NCBI GenBank assembly: GCA_900552465.1
Contig: URZO01000001.1
Span: forward strand, 62,001 to 126,000
Source of the DNA: an uncultured Parabacteroides sp.
GTDB lineage: Bacteria; Bacteroidota; Bacteroidia; Bacteroidales; Tannerellaceae
DNA: 64,000 nt
Direction of reading: 5' to 3'
The notes below the pieces were generated by a model. It had not been told where the DNA came from and searched no databases. It saw only the letters and a program-made list of their open reading frames with translations. This document shows positions 25,731-35,237 of this stretch, one piece after another (position 1 is the first letter of the stretch; each line of letters begins with the position of its first letter). A program made the translations under genes and the position numbers.

Positions 25731-27461
25731 TTACCATCCTGTGTTCTGAACCAGATCCTCGTTCATATCGATTTCTTCCTGCGGGATCGGCCAGAGTTTA
25801 TATTTCTCTTCTGTTATTTTGGTAGAGAGTACCTTACCTACGACATCCACCTGTGCCTGGTTGTTCGTCATGGAGATCAGCAGTCCCCAGCGTTTCAGGT
25901 CGTTGTAGCGGATACCTTCGGCTGCGAATTCGATAGCTCTTTCGTGTTTGATCCGTTCGAATACCTGGTCTTTGCTTGTGGCCTGCAGATAGGCAGGACC
26001 GGAGTTCAGCAGTGCGATACCGGCCCGCTGGCGTACCTGGTTGATCAGTTCGACTGCTTTAGCCTGGTTGCCATTCTCGTTGTAGCATTCGGCAAGCATC
26101 AGCAATACGTCTGCATAACGGATCAGCGGGAAATTAGTCGGCGAATGGAAACGGTCGGCGATAAGGCCGTTCATGTCGTATTCGGGGACAAACTTGCGGT
26201 ACAGGTAGGTGTTGTGTCCGAATGCATTACGGCAATAACCATTGGTTTCGTTCGACGGATTCGACGGGGCGATAATCATCTCGCAATCTTTGGCAGCGTT
26301 GTTTACCCAGCCTTTATACAGATTGGCAGTGTAGGGCAGGATAAGGGTCGATTCCATACGCGGGTCGCGTTCGGAATACATCTTTTGCAGTGTCGGGACA
26401 CTTTCCGGATATTCGGCTACATATTTGCTGTCTTCGTCGAATGTGCTGTAGAAGACCTTCTCTTTTACCGTATTGTCTGTCGTGAATCCGGGGAAGAGTT
26501 CGTCCCAATTGAACGGACGGCCATCCTTGTACTCATACATATCCGCCAGTTCGACCGACGGGACCAGACAGTTGATGCAGCCGCCGTAAGAAGCGCGGTT
26601 GGCGATGTAATGCACCGGCATGCCGTAGGCTGTACTTGCTCCGCCCAGGTTCTGGACGGCGAAGATCATTTCCGAGCTTTCGTCTCCGCCCGGTTTGAAC
26701 AGTTCGGCATAGTCCGGATAGAGTGCATAGCCGTAACCGCCGTTGCAGACTTCTTCAAAAGCCGTAGCAGCATCCTGATATTGTTTATTATAAAGCAGGA
26801 CTTTTCCTTTAAGGGCATAAGCCGTACCGCTTGTCACACGTCCTTTGTTCGTATCGTCCCATGTCTTGGGGAGGTTGGAACAGGCATATTCCAGGTCGGC
26901 CAGGATAAAGCTGCGGACTTCTTCTTCCGTGTTCCGGGTCTTGTACATCTTGTCGTATTCCTTGTCTACCTCGACAGTCTCGTCGTAGATAGGCACACCG
27001 CCGTAGAGGTTCAGCAATTCGTTGTAGAAGAATGCACGCATGAAACGGGCCTCGGCAATGTACTGGTTGATCAGACTCTCATCCATATCTACGTGTTTGA
27101 CGTTGACGATCAAAGTGTTTGACCGCATAATGCCGTCGTACATCCGTTTCCAGACGTCTTTGAACAAGCCGGTCGTCGAGTTGCTCTGCCCCTGGGCTAC
27201 TTCGATGAAACCGTAAATGCCCCAGTTCAGGCCGACACCGATGTCGGTCAAACAGTCGCGTGTGTAGTAGACGCCGAAAGCATCATCTTTTTTCATGGAG
27301 TTATAGACCCCCATCATGCCTGCTTTTGCATCGGCTTCGTTCTGCCAGAAAGATCCGCTCGATACTTTATCGGCAGGATATTGATCCATGTCGTAACATC
27401 CTGTTAACAGGAAGAGGCTTGAAAGAGCTGTTAAGCCTATGTATTTAATTGATTTTTTCAT
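25731..27461 (-). CDS. SusD/RagB-family nutrient-binding outer-membrane lipoprotein
   Basis: 576 aa with a lipoprotein signal (LSSLFLLTGC, Cys22). Typical SusD features: DMDQYPADKVSSGSFWQNEADAKAGMMGVY at the start, EARFMRAFFYNELLNLYGGVPIYDE (TPR-like helix), and at the C-terminus FPLIRYADVLLMLAECYNE, AVELINQVRQRAG, and ERAIEFAAEGIRYNDLKRWG. It covers the SusC transporter encoded 11 bp upstream on the same strand. The ligand is unknown because no enzyme genes accompany the pair. Confidence 0.96.
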   Translation of the reverse strand: MKKSIKYIGLTALSSLFLLTGCYDMDQYPADKVSSGSFWQNEADAKAGMMGVYNSMKKDDAFGVYYTRDCLTDIGVGLNWGIYGFIEVAQGQSNSTTGLFKDVWKRMYDGIMRSNTLIVNVKHVDMDESLINQYIAEARFMRAFFYNELLNLYGGVPIYDETVEVDKEYDKMYKTRNTEEEVRSFILADLEYACSNLPKTWDDTNKGRVTSGTAYALKGKVLLYNKQYQDAATAFEEVCNGGYGYALYPDYAELFKPGGDESSEMIFAVQNLGGASTAYGMPVHYIANRASYGGCINCLVPSVELADMYEYKDGRPFNWDELFPGFTTDNTVKEKVFYSTFDEDSKYVAEYPESVPTLQKMYSERDPRMESTLILPYTANLYKGWVNNAAKDCEMIIAPSNPSNETNGYCRNAFGHNTYLYRKFVPEYDMNGLIADRFHSPTNFPLIRYADVLLMLAECYNENGNQAKAVELINQVRQRAGIALLNSGPAYLQATSKDQVFERIKHERAIEFAAEGIRYNDLKRWGLLISMTNNQAQVDVVGKVLSTKITEEKYKLWPIPQEEIDMNEDLVQNTGW

Positions 27462-27472
27462 GATCCTGATAT

Positions 27473-30400
27473 TTAAAATTCGATATTAACACCAATAACT
27501 GCTTGTCTCATGGTCGGGTAGGTCAGCTGATCCAGTTCCGGATCGATACCTTTGTAGCTGGTAAACGTAAAGAAGTTTTCCAGACTGCCGTAGACACGCA
27601 GTTTCTGTAACTGAATCCTGTTCAATAAGTGTTTCGGGATGGTGTATCCTAACTGGATATTCCGTATCTTCAGGTAATTCTTGTTCTGGACCCAGAGGCT
27701 GTTTGCCTGGCTGTTGATGGCATTCTGATACGTCAGACGCGGGTATTTTGCGTTTGTCATACCTTCCACCCAACTGTTCTCGGCGATTTCCTTCGTGATC
27801 TGGTAACCTCTCTGCACTGTCGAACCGAAATATTTCTCATTCAGAAAGCCCTTTGCCCCGGCTACGCCCTGCATGAAGACAGAAAGGTCGACTCCTTTGT
27901 AGGCGGCAGACAATGTCAGGCCGAATGTATGTTTCGGGAGTGTGCTGCCTACGACCTTACGGTCTTTGCTCGGATCGATAATACCGTCGCCGTCCAGATC
28001 TTTGAACAAGATGTCTCCCTTTTCAGGTGTTGCTCCCAGTTTGCTGAATGCATCCGGATTCCTGGCGATCATATTGTTGACGATTGCCAGGTCTTCATCG
28101 GTCTGGATGATCCGGTCGGCTTCGTACATGTACATCGATCCGATAGCTTCACCTTCTTGTGTCAGGTAGATGCCGTCCAGACTTCTATCTTTGCCTTTAA
28201 ACTTGTCTACATTGTTCGTCACGTACGTGTAATTGCCGTTGATGCTGTAGCTGAAGTCGTTGATCTGATCTCTCCATCCCAAAGACACTTCGAAACCTTT
28301 GTTGGTCACCTGTGCTGCGTTGGAGGTCGGAGTTGTGGCTGCGCCGTGTACCAATGGAGACGGCAACTGGATCAGGATACCTTCGGTCTGCTTGTTAAAC
28401 CAGTCGAATGTACCGTACAGTCGGTTGTTCAGAACGCCGAAATCGAAACCGATATCGGTCACTTTGGTCTTTTCCCAAGTCAGGTTTGCATTGGCCAGGG
28501 CTGTGATCGACCAACCGGTGTTAACAGCGTTATTCAGGATGTAGTTGGCTGCGCCATAGCTTGAGATAGCGGAATAGTTACCTACCGAGTTATTACCCAA
28601 CGCTCCGTAAGAAGCGCGAATTTTCAGGTTGTCGAGCCATTCTGCATCTTCCATGAAGGCTTCCTGGTCGATGCGCCATGCCAGAGACCCGGAAGGGAAG
28701 TAACCCCAGCGGTGGTCGGACAGGAACCGGGAAGAACCGTCGGAACGGAGGTTAAACTCTGCCAGGTATTTGTTTTCCCAATCCAGGTTGATACGGCCGA
28801 AATAGGAACGCATCACCCACTGTGTCCGGTTTCCGTTTGCACTGATTTCCCCGTTGGCTGCATCCAGTACGCTTCCATTGGGAGCCGTCAGGTCTTTGCG
28901 GCTGACAGTGTGCCATTCATACTGATATTGTTCCTGACTGGCGCCCACCATAGCCTGAAGGCCCAGACGGTCTTCGAGGAAACGGTGGCTGTAGTTGGCA
29001 ACAACATCCATATAATTGCGTTCGCGGTCATACTGTTTTTGTGTAATATAGCTCTGACCTTCGCCGTAGAACATGATCTGGTCTGTTCCGAAGTTCCAGA
29101 TGTCGTTGAATACGGGCATTGTTTTTACGCTTTGTCCGGTATATTCATACGAGTAAGATCCTGTAACGGACAGATCCTTGATGGGCTGTAAGGTGATGAA
29201 GAAGCGGGATTTGACGTTGCGGGTCGTATTACTGCCTTTTGTGGAGTTCAACACCAACCGGATGTTATTACTGGATTCCGATACGTCATCTTCCGGATTC
29301 TGGATGCCGCCGTAGCGTCCGTTATGTTTCAGGATCATAGCCGGAGAAGTGGCCCATCCCCATGTAAAGGCGCCGACAGAGGCTTGTTCGCCTGCTTCCG
29401 TAGCAGATTGCCCGGCATTTCCCGGATCGGCTTTACCGACAAAGCCACTGGCGTTTATACCCATTTTCAACCAGGAGGTCAGTTGGGCAGTAATGTTCGT
29501 ACGGGCATTATATTTGCGATAGCCTGCATTTTCCAGTACTCCGGGATTATCGAAATAGCCGAAGGCACCGTAGAACTGGATTTTATCCGTACCACCGCTC
29601 ATAGACAGGTTGTGCTGGGTTCCTACGCCTGTCTGGAAAGCGGCGTCGATCCAGTTCGTGTTCGGATATTTCAACGGGTTCTGTCCGTTGTCGCTTCTCC
29701 AGTCGGAGATAGCCGTGGAGCTATAGGGGGTAGCCATATCGCTGTTTACATAGCCGCTGTTGATATATTCCATATAGTCGGCATAATTGCTTACGGGGTC
29801 CAATACTCCCGGACGGATGCTCTGAAAAGATACATATCCGTTGTAAGAGACCGACAGTTTGCCTGACTTACCCGATTTTGTCGTGATCAGGATGACACCG
29901 TTGGCTGCACGGGAACCGTAGATAGCTGCGGAAGAAGCGTCTTTCAATACGGAAATGTTCTCGATGTCCTGCACATTCAGACTGCTCATTTCGCCTTCCA
30001 TGCCGTCGATGATAACCAGAGGGGCCGCGTTGTTCAATGTGCCCTGGCCGCGTATCAGAATGCTGGCATTGTCGTCACCCGGACGGTTGTTGGAGGATGT
30101 CACCTGTAAACCGGCGGCAACACCGGCCAATGCATTTGTTATGTTTGTAATCGGGCGGCTTTCCGCCAGTTCATTCATGTTAACGGAAGAAACAGAACCG
30201 GACAGGTTGATTTTCTTCTGTGTGCCGAAACCGACCACAACGACCTCTTCCAGTGCCTGTGTATCTTCTTTCAGCTGGATGTTGAGTGTCGATTCGTTTC
30301 CTAACTTAATGCGGCGCGTTGCATATCCGATGTAAGAGATCTGGATGGTTTCTCCCGGGGAGGCCGACAGGGAGAAATGGCCTGAACCGTCTGTGATCGT

Positions 30401-30889
30401 TCCGTTGCTTGTCCCTTCGACAGATACGTTCACGCCGATCAGCGGTTCACCGAATTCGTCTGTGATTGTTCCGGTGATACTTTTTACTGCCTGCATGATG
30501 ATGGGGCTTTCTGCTCTTTCCCCTTTCATCAGCATGATGTTATTTCCCTGCATGGCATAGACGATATCCGTGTTATCGAATATGTTATGAAGGATTTCTG
30601 CCACAGATTTGTCTTCTGCTTTGACCGTGACCTTGCGGTTCAGGTCGACTTCGTTCTTATTATAAATAAACAGGTAATCCGTCTGCTGTTCGATCTGGTT
30701 GATCAGCGTCTGGATTTTGATGTTTTCGCTATTGATGGAAACTTTAGCAACTTGCGAGTTGGCCTCCGTAGCGAATAGCCCCGTTATGAAAATGAAGAGA
30801 GATGCAAAGGTTATTTTCATAATGCGCAATATATGTTTATTAGTCAATTTTAATGGGATATAGAAATCCCTGTATAAATTATTTTTCAT
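27473..30889 (-). CDS. SusC/RagA-family TonB-dependent transporter with STN signalling domain
   Basis: 1138 aa. Signal peptide (ITFASLFIFITGLFATEANS), then an STN (secretin/TonB short N-terminal) domain (~45-110), a carboxypeptidase-D-like beta-sandwich (~135-215, GEPLIGVNVSVEGTSNGTITDGSGHFSL), the TonB-box/plug region starting EEVVVVGFGTQ with VAAGLQVTSSN and ILIRGQGTL, and a 22-strand barrel ending in AVIGVNIEF. The STN domain predicts transmembrane signalling to the FecR anti-sigma factor encoded just upstream on the same strand. It imports an unknown glycan or peptide with its SusD partner. Confidence 0.97.
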   Translation of the reverse strand: MKNNLYRDFYIPLKLTNKHILRIMKITFASLFIFITGLFATEANSQVAKVSINSENIKIQTLINQIEQQTDYLFIYNKNEVDLNRKVTVKAEDKSVAEILHNIFDNTDIVYAMQGNNIMLMKGERAESPIIMQAVKSITGTITDEFGEPLIGVNVSVEGTSNGTITDGSGHFSLSASPGETIQISYIGYATRRIKLGNESTLNIQLKEDTQALEEVVVVGFGTQKKINLSGSVSSVNMNELAESRPITNITNALAGVAAGLQVTSSNNRPGDDNASILIRGQGTLNNAAPLVIIDGMEGEMSSLNVQDIENISVLKDASSAAIYGSRAANGVILITTKSGKSGKLSVSYNGYVSFQSIRPGVLDPVSNYADYMEYINSGYVNSDMATPYSSTAISDWRSDNGQNPLKYPNTNWIDAAFQTGVGTQHNLSMSGGTDKIQFYGAFGYFDNPGVLENAGYRKYNARTNITAQLTSWLKMGINASGFVGKADPGNAGQSATEAGEQASVGAFTWGWATSPAMILKHNGRYGGIQNPEDDVSESSNNIRLVLNSTKGSNTTRNVKSRFFITLQPIKDLSVTGSYSYEYTGQSVKTMPVFNDIWNFGTDQIMFYGEGQSYITQKQYDRERNYMDVVANYSHRFLEDRLGLQAMVGASQEQYQYEWHTVSRKDLTAPNGSVLDAANGEISANGNRTQWVMRSYFGRINLDWENKYLAEFNLRSDGSSRFLSDHRWGYFPSGSLAWRIDQEAFMEDAEWLDNLKIRASYGALGNNSVGNYSAISSYGAANYILNNAVNTGWSITALANANLTWEKTKVTDIGFDFGVLNNRLYGTFDWFNKQTEGILIQLPSPLVHGAATTPTSNAAQVTNKGFEVSLGWRDQINDFSYSINGNYTYVTNNVDKFKGKDRSLDGIYLTQEGEAIGSMYMYEADRIIQTDEDLAIVNNMIARNPDAFSKLGATPEKGDILFKDLDGDGIIDPSKDRKVVGSTLPKHTFGLTLSAAYKGVDLSVFMQGVAGAKGFLNEKYFGSTVQRGYQITKEIAENSWVEGMTNAKYPRLTYQNAINSQANSLWVQNKNYLKIRNIQLGYTIPKHLLNRIQLQKLRVYGSLENFFTFTSYKGIDPELDQLTYPTMRQAVIGVNIEF

Positions 30890-30951
30890 ACATTTATAGC
30901 CTTGTATTAGTTAATACTTAAGATAATTAAAAGCGTGTCTGGTATTGACTT

Positions 30952-30982
30952 AGCCGGAGTGTGTTGGAAGCGCATTCCGGCT
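30952..30982. promoter_or_regulatory. Hairpin between fecR-like and susC genes
   Basis: AGCCGGA and TCCGGCT pair around a loop of 17 nt in the 154-bp gap between the two minus-strand genes. On the plus strand a TTTTT follows; on the minus strand there is no T run, so an attenuator or a weak pause is as likely as a terminator. No TAnnTTTG promoter was found in this gap. Confidence 0.35.
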
Positions 30983-31043
30983 TTTTCGTGTTTTCTTACT
31001 TATTCCATAGGCAAAATAGATTTAAGCTGTTAATAACTGTTGT

Positions 31044-32006
31044 TTATTTTATTATGATTGTACTTTCTTTATCGTCTTTTTTCTCGTATTTGAATTTTGT
31101 CCTTAACTGCAGGGTTTTCAATACATGTTCGACTCCGTCGCTGGTCCGGAATTTACCGGTGTAGCGTTGATTGAGTATCCGGGTATTTTCAATGATGATA
31201 TTGACATCGAAATAGAGTTGCAGTTTCTTGAACAGGTCGCCGATGGTGATGTCGTCGAAGCAGATCAGCCCCTCTTTCCACAGGAAATAGTCGTACTGGA
31301 CGATAGGAGAGGTTTTTAACTGCCCGTGATCTGCGTAAGCCTTTTTGTTGGGTTCCAGCAGGATGTTCTTTTCATGGTCGGCCGATTCTATCCGGACGGA
31401 GCCTTTCAGCAAAGAGGTCTCGAATGTCGTGTTGCCGCTATAGGCATTGACATTGAATTCCGTCCCTAAAACTTTTATATCGTATTGTTCCGTTTTTACG
31501 ATAAACGGTTTGCTTTCGTTGCGGGTAACGTTAAAATAGCCTTCGCCGTCCAGGGTGACACTCCGGTTAGCTCCGTCGAAATGGCTTGGAAAGGTAAGGG
31601 TTGTTTTGGCATTCAGCCAGACTTTAGTACTGTCTGACAGTGTCACTTCGGCACGTTGTCCGGCAGGGACATAAATCGTTTGCATAATAACTTCCCGGGG
31701 AACAATTTCTGGTTCCGTCCTGCTACTATAAATGAACATGACTGAAAAAGCAATGACAAATATGGCAGCGATTTTCAGTAATTCCCGGCCCACGGACGAT
31801 AGGGCCCATTGTTTCCGTCCCTTAGAAACCCTTTCTAAGGCAGCAGGAGCCGGCTCCTGCTGCCAGATTGTTATGGTGTAGAGCTTGTGTAAGGCGAGAT
31901 ATTCTTTCATATTCTCCTTATCGGCATCTATCCAACGGGTAACAGCCTCTTTTTCTTCGGGACTGGCATCACCAATAATGTATTTGTATAATATCTCCTT
32001 ATCCAT
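31044..32006 (-). CDS. FecR-family anti-sigma factor (DUF4974)
   Basis: 320 aa. A short cytoplasmic N-terminal domain (MDKEILYKYIIGDASPEEKEAV, W44), one membrane helix (~80-98, LLKIAAIFVIAFSVMFIY), then the periplasmic FecR domain (~112-215; VPAGQRAEVTLSDSTKVWLNAKTTLTFP, VTLDGEGYFNV) and a C-terminal DUF4974 domain (~240-320; LICFDDITIGDLFKKLQLYFDVNI). It holds the ECF sigma factor encoded 83 bp upstream until the SusC STN domain signals. The order sigma-FecR-SusC-SusD is standard for Bacteroidota trans-envelope regulation. Confidence 0.95.
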   Translation of the reverse strand: MDKEILYKYIIGDASPEEKEAVTRWIDADKENMKEYLALHKLYTITIWQQEPAPAALERVSKGRKQWALSSVGRELLKIAAIFVIAFSVMFIYSSRTEPEIVPREVIMQTIYVPAGQRAEVTLSDSTKVWLNAKTTLTFPSHFDGANRSVTLDGEGYFNVTRNESKPFIVKTEQYDIKVLGTEFNVNAYSGNTTFETSLLKGSVRIESADHEKNILLEPNKKAYADHGQLKTSPIVQYDYFLWKEGLICFDDITIGDLFKKLQLYFDVNIIIENTRILNQRYTGKFRTSDGVEHVLKTLQLRTKFKYEKKDDKESTIIIK

Positions 32007-32089
32007 ATTCTCTTTTCAGGAGACTGTTTTTTCAGTCTCATATTAATAAAACGATTCAAATGGGAATAACCCTAATCAGAAAATGAATA

Positions 32090-32650
32090 TTATTCAATTA
32101 AAAGTAAAAAGCATAGAACCGGCAGGTAATCTTTCAGGTTGATACGTAGCGGTTTGAGGGCTTTTGTGATATGGTATTCCACTCCTTTTACGGTGATCCC
32201 CAATTCTTCTGCAATCTCTTTGTTCGATTTGTTCCGGAAGCGGCTCATGACGAAAATGCGGCGTGTCTGCTCCGGCAGGGTTGCTAACGTGTCTTTGATG
32301 ATTTGTTTTACTTCTTTGGAGAATATCTCTTCAGGATCGCATGCTTGCAAAGTGGATATACGTATTTCCAGTTCGCGTTGGCTCAGGTTGCTCATCGAAT
32401 GGATAGCTTCCGCTTTAATCGCCTCGTGTTTCAGGTGGTCGAGCGATTTGTGTTTGAGGATTGTAAGTAATAGGGCGTCTGTATAATCCGTCTTGTTCTC
32501 TTTCAGGTTTTCCCATAGCTTGATGAGTGAGTCGGATACAATGTCTTCGGCAACGGATTCATCATGTACAAACGATTTTGTAAACAAGAAGGCTTTCTTG
32601 TAGTATCGCGTGTATAAGGCATTAAAACTATGGATCTCCGAATGCGACAT
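32090..32650 (-). CDS. RNA polymerase ECF sigma factor (Bacteroidota expansion type)
   Basis: 186 aa. Region 2 (~8-75; FNALYTRYYKKAFLFTKSFVHDESVAEDIVSDSLIKLWEN) and region 4 (~120-175; LATLPEQTRRIFVMSRFRNKSNKEIAEELGITVKGVEYHITKALKPLR) are complete. It should drive transcription of the SusC/SusD pair when released by its FecR partner. A good -7 element lies about 32 bp upstream of the ATG. Confidence 0.96.
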   Translation of the reverse strand: MSHSEIHSFNALYTRYYKKAFLFTKSFVHDESVAEDIVSDSLIKLWENLKENKTDYTDALLLTILKHKSLDHLKHEAIKAEAIHSMSNLSQRELEIRISTLQACDPEEIFSKEVKQIIKDTLATLPEQTRRIFVMSRFRNKSNKEIAEELGITVKGVEYHITKALKPLRINLKDYLPVLCFLLLIE

Positions 32651-32681
32651 TTTTTATTTGTATTTCGTACGCTCTTGGTCA

Positions 32682-32689
32682 CAAATATA
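32682..32689 (-). promoter_or_regulatory. Predicted -7 element for the ECF sigma gene
   Basis: CAAATATA reads TATATTTG on the minus strand, matching TAnnTTTG, about 32 bp upstream of the sigma start at 32650. No clear -33. Confidence 0.5.
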
Positions 32690-32726
32690 GATAAAAATAT
32701 GTGATTGGAAATAGTCGTGAGATGAA

Positions 32727-32807
32727 AAGCGACCCCGCCCTGGTTAAATTTGAATAAGGGTGTGTTGTTGGCGATAAGTTGAGAAGGGATAAATGGGCGG
32801 GGCGCTT
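32727..32807 (-). terminator. Long-loop GC-rich hairpin downstream of the fimbrillin-like gene
   Basis: AAGCGACCCCGCCC (32727-32740) pairs with GGGCGGGGCGCTT (32795-32807), one bulged A, around a 54-nt loop. On the minus strand the stem is followed by TTTT, and it lies about 80 bp after the fimbrillin-like stop, so it may terminate that gene. The loop is unusually long for a terminator. Confidence 0.4.
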
Positions 32808-32884
32808 ATTCATAAAGTCAGGTATTACACCTGCTTTATACATAACCAAAACATAAAAATGGAACTTACATTACAGAATCAATT

Positions 32885-33826
32885 TTATAGATTATTTTCT
32901 ACCGGGAGCCATTCGCTTGTGCTTACATTGTCGAGCGTGATGGCCTTCCCGTTAAAAAAGAGATTGTATGCATATCTTTGTCCTTTTTCCCACTTTGTAC
33001 CGGCGGGAATTTTGTATTTGAATGTGTTTCCGTTGATGGTGAAAAGCGCTTCCACATCTCCGTCGGAACGAATGCGCGATGTCGGAATTACCATTAGTTG
33101 CAGCGGTTCTCCCGGTATCGTTTTCAGCATGTTCGGAGAGTCCAGTTTTAAGCGGGTGGAAGCATTTGTTCCGGCACATCCGCCGATATTGCCGGTTTTT
33201 ATGTTCATCATTCCTCTGAAGCAAAGAGCTGTTCCGCCCGCTTTATTTCCAATCTGTATGGAGTGGAGAAGGAAACAGCCTTCTGTCCCCGGTGTCAGGC
33301 GTACCTGAAAGCTCAGAAGCGAGAGCGTATGGTTCATATTGAGCAGCACAACCGGTGACACCTGATTGACCGCACGTTGGCCGCTGGCCTGGATTCCATA
33401 CATATAATCTTTTGTCAGTGAGGCGTCTGCCGATATACGGACCGGTATATTTTCCGGATCGAAATTTACTTGTGACTGGTAGGGATAATAGGCATAGACG
33501 GTGACCGGCTCTTCACGTAGATAGATTTCCGGAGATTGCTGCCAACTTAGCCGATTATCCTTTAAGCAGGCTTCTGCCCGTACATTTTTATTATCAGGAT
33601 TACTATCGTAAATGTTACCGGTATTTTCCGATACAACGTGCAGCCCGATAACCGATCCTCCTGTAAATTCCTGCATGAAATTAGGTGATTTTGTTGTTAG
33701 CACTTTTGTTATTATAGTCAAAGGCCGTTCCTTCATCCCTAAATTTTCAATGAGTACCGGGTCGTAGTCGTTTGTACAACTAAAAATCACGGTCGTGAAC
33801 ACTATAAATAGTAGTAATTTATTCAT
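32885..33826 (-). CDS. Fimbrillin-family (Mfa-like) lipoprotein
   Basis: 313 aa with a lipoprotein signal (FIVFTTVIFSC, Cys17). It has the fimbrillin-like layout: VTVYAYYPYQSQVNFDPENIPVRI, MYGIQASGQRAVNQVSPVVLLNMNHTLSLLSFQVRL (the conserved H-x-L-S-L/x-F region), KWEKGQRYAYNLFFNGKAITLDNVSTSEWLPV. Such proteins are pilus or fimbria subunits, or related surface lipoproteins, in Bacteroidales. It is monocistronic as far as visible. It could be a stalk or a free lipoprotein; no other fimbrial genes (mfa2/fimB-like) are nearby. Confidence 0.85.
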   Translation of the reverse strand: MNKLLLFIVFTTVIFSCTNDYDPVLIENLGMKERPLTIITKVLTTKSPNFMQEFTGGSVIGLHVVSENTGNIYDSNPDNKNVRAEACLKDNRLSWQQSPEIYLREEPVTVYAYYPYQSQVNFDPENIPVRISADASLTKDYMYGIQASGQRAVNQVSPVVLLNMNHTLSLLSFQVRLTPGTEGCFLLHSIQIGNKAGGTALCFRGMMNIKTGNIGGCAGTNASTRLKLDSPNMLKTIPGEPLQLMVIPTSRIRSDGDVEALFTINGNTFKYKIPAGTKWEKGQRYAYNLFFNGKAITLDNVSTSEWLPVENNL

Positions 33827-34027
33827 TCTTTGTATTATTTTTGTGAAATGATTACAGTTGCAAAGATCGGTCGGTTTGAAGAAGTAGAAGGTGCATTCGG
33901 TATAAAACCACGATGGATTCGTATAAAAGCATAAGGTGCAAATTATCTACAGGCATCAGATTGTCTACTTATAGTGCAAATCAACTATTTAATGCTTCAA
34001 TTTGTTTACTTAAAAGGGAGATATATT

Positions 34028-34714
34028 ATGTTGGACAAAATTCAGTTTTTATTAAGTTTACAGATTATCGGTTTCTGTATTTTTGGCGGGACAACTCTCT
34101 TGCTCCGTGCAGGGGAAAATCGTGCAAAAAAGATACTGGGCTGGGGGATGTATTCGTGGGCTATTATGGCTGTCGTAAGACTGTCTGTCAACCTTTATCT
34201 CCATGAAGCGAAGGAGGCTTTTCATCCGGATGTATTGATAATAGGCGCTTTTGTTACGGCTAATCTGGCCTGCTACGTCATCGAAGTGCTGCGTCCGGGC
34301 TATCTGACTTGCAGGCGTTTTCTTGTCTTTATCAGTCCGGTTGTTGTCGGCGGTTTGGCTTACCTGGCTTACCGTTTGTCGGGAGGGGAGATCCATACGT
34401 ATTATTCGATGGAGGAAGTGTTTGAGTTCTTTAATATGGATGTTTTGCTCCGTATGATGGTTTTTGCCCTGACTCTGTTCTATATGGTGTTGCCTGTTTA
34501 CCTGATAGTCAAATATAGTAACGACTTTAAAGTTTATCTGGCTGAAAATGTCTCCGATCCGGAGGAGTATGATCTGGACTGGCTGAAGAAAACGATGATA
34601 ATTTTAATTGTTTTGTATGGTTTTTATCTTGTATTATTGCTGACCGATATTCCGGTCATGTATGTAATCGATAAAACCGTCTTGCTTATCGCCTGGTATT
34701 ATTTCTTTTTATAA
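34028..34714 (+). CDS. Membrane-anchored N-terminal half of an AraC-type regulator (frameshifted)
   Basis: 228 aa, start at 34028 chosen because an AGGGAG lies just upstream and the protein begins with a hydrophobic helix; an alternative ATG at 33974 exists. About seven hydrophobic segments (LLSLQIIGFCIFGGTTLLL, GMYSWAIMAVVRLSVNLY, ADVLIIGAFVTANLACYVIE..., LVFISPVVVGGLAYLAY, LLRMMVFALTLFYMVLPVYLIV, TMIILIVLYGFYLVLLL, VLLIAWYYFF) end at a stop. If one T is removed from the T5 run at 34706-34710, the frame continues as FFYKALFLKVVVLDY into the downstream AraC domain. It is therefore likely half of one gene of about 375 codons. Confidence 0.7.
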   Translation: MLDKIQFLLSLQIIGFCIFGGTTLLLRAGENRAKKILGWGMYSWAIMAVVRLSVNLYLHEAKEAFHPDVLIIGAFVTANLACYVIEVLRPGYLTCRRFLVFISPVVVGGLAYLAYRLSGGEIHTYYSMEEVFEFFNMDVLLRMMVFALTLFYMVLPVYLIVKYSNDFKVYLAENVSDPEEYDLDWLKKTMIILIVLYGFYLVLLLTDIPVMYVIDKTVLLIAWYYFFL

Positions 34715-34718
34715 GGCA

Positions 34719-35150
34719 TTGTTCCTGAAGGTGGTCGTTTTGGATTATTCTTTTAAGGGAGGATGGGAGTTACCGGACCAGCAGGATGATGAGAACAATG
34801 ACGACGAGCATGGAATCCTCAGCAAACGCTATGCGGAGGAAGTGAATGCCTGGTTTGAGAAGGAAAAACCGTATCTCTGTGAGGATTTGCGCCTGACGGA
34901 TTTGCAGCGGGTCTTTCCGATCAGCCGTTCTTATCTTTCCCAACTGTTCAACCGCGAATTGGGACAGTCGTTTTCCGACTATGTCAACCAGTTCCGGATC
35001 GAAGAAAGCAAGCGTTTGATGGATGCCGAGCCCAACGCCAGCATACAGGAAATTGCCGAGCGTTCCGGATTTCATTCGATCAGCACCTTCCGGCGGGCCT
35101 TTCAGAAGTGTACAGGCACGATTCCGTCTGACTACAGGAATAACAGATAG
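34719..35150 (+). CDS. AraC-type DNA-binding half of the frameshifted membrane regulator
   Basis: 143 aa if started at the TTG at 34719; the true start is uncertain, since this frame continues the upstream membrane protein after a 1-nt shift. The last ~100 residues are an AraC HTH: LTDLQRVFPISRSYLSQLFNRELGQSFSDYVNQFRIEESKRLMDAEPNASIQEIAERSGFHSISTFRRAFQKCTGTIPSDYR. Both helix-turn-helices are intact, so DNA binding could be kept. Whether the pair is a real frameshift, slipped synthesis or two proteins cannot be decided from one sequence. Confidence 0.75.
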   Translation: MFLKVVVLDYSFKGGWELPDQQDDENNDDEHGILSKRYAEEVNAWFEKEKPYLCEDLRLTDLQRVFPISRSYLSQLFNRELGQSFSDYVNQFRIEESKRLMDAEPNASIQEIAERSGFHSISTFRRAFQKCTGTIPSDYRNNR

Positions 35151-35211
35151 GCAGATTGTGCAAATGATGTTAAATAGACATTCAATGTGGATAACGTATC
35201 CAATTAACCTC

Positions 35212-35219
35212 TACTTTTG
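35212..35219 (+). promoter_or_regulatory. Predicted -7 element for a small ORF
   Basis: TACTTTTG fits TAnnTTTG and lies 18 bp upstream of a 26-codon ORF. No good -33. Confidence 0.4.
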
Positions 35220-35237
35220 TGTTGTAAAACATAATTT

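Noticed and set aside
30952..30982. Transcription terminator separating FecR from SusC
   Set aside because: The T run is on the wrong strand for these minus genes, so it is listed only as an unassigned hairpin.
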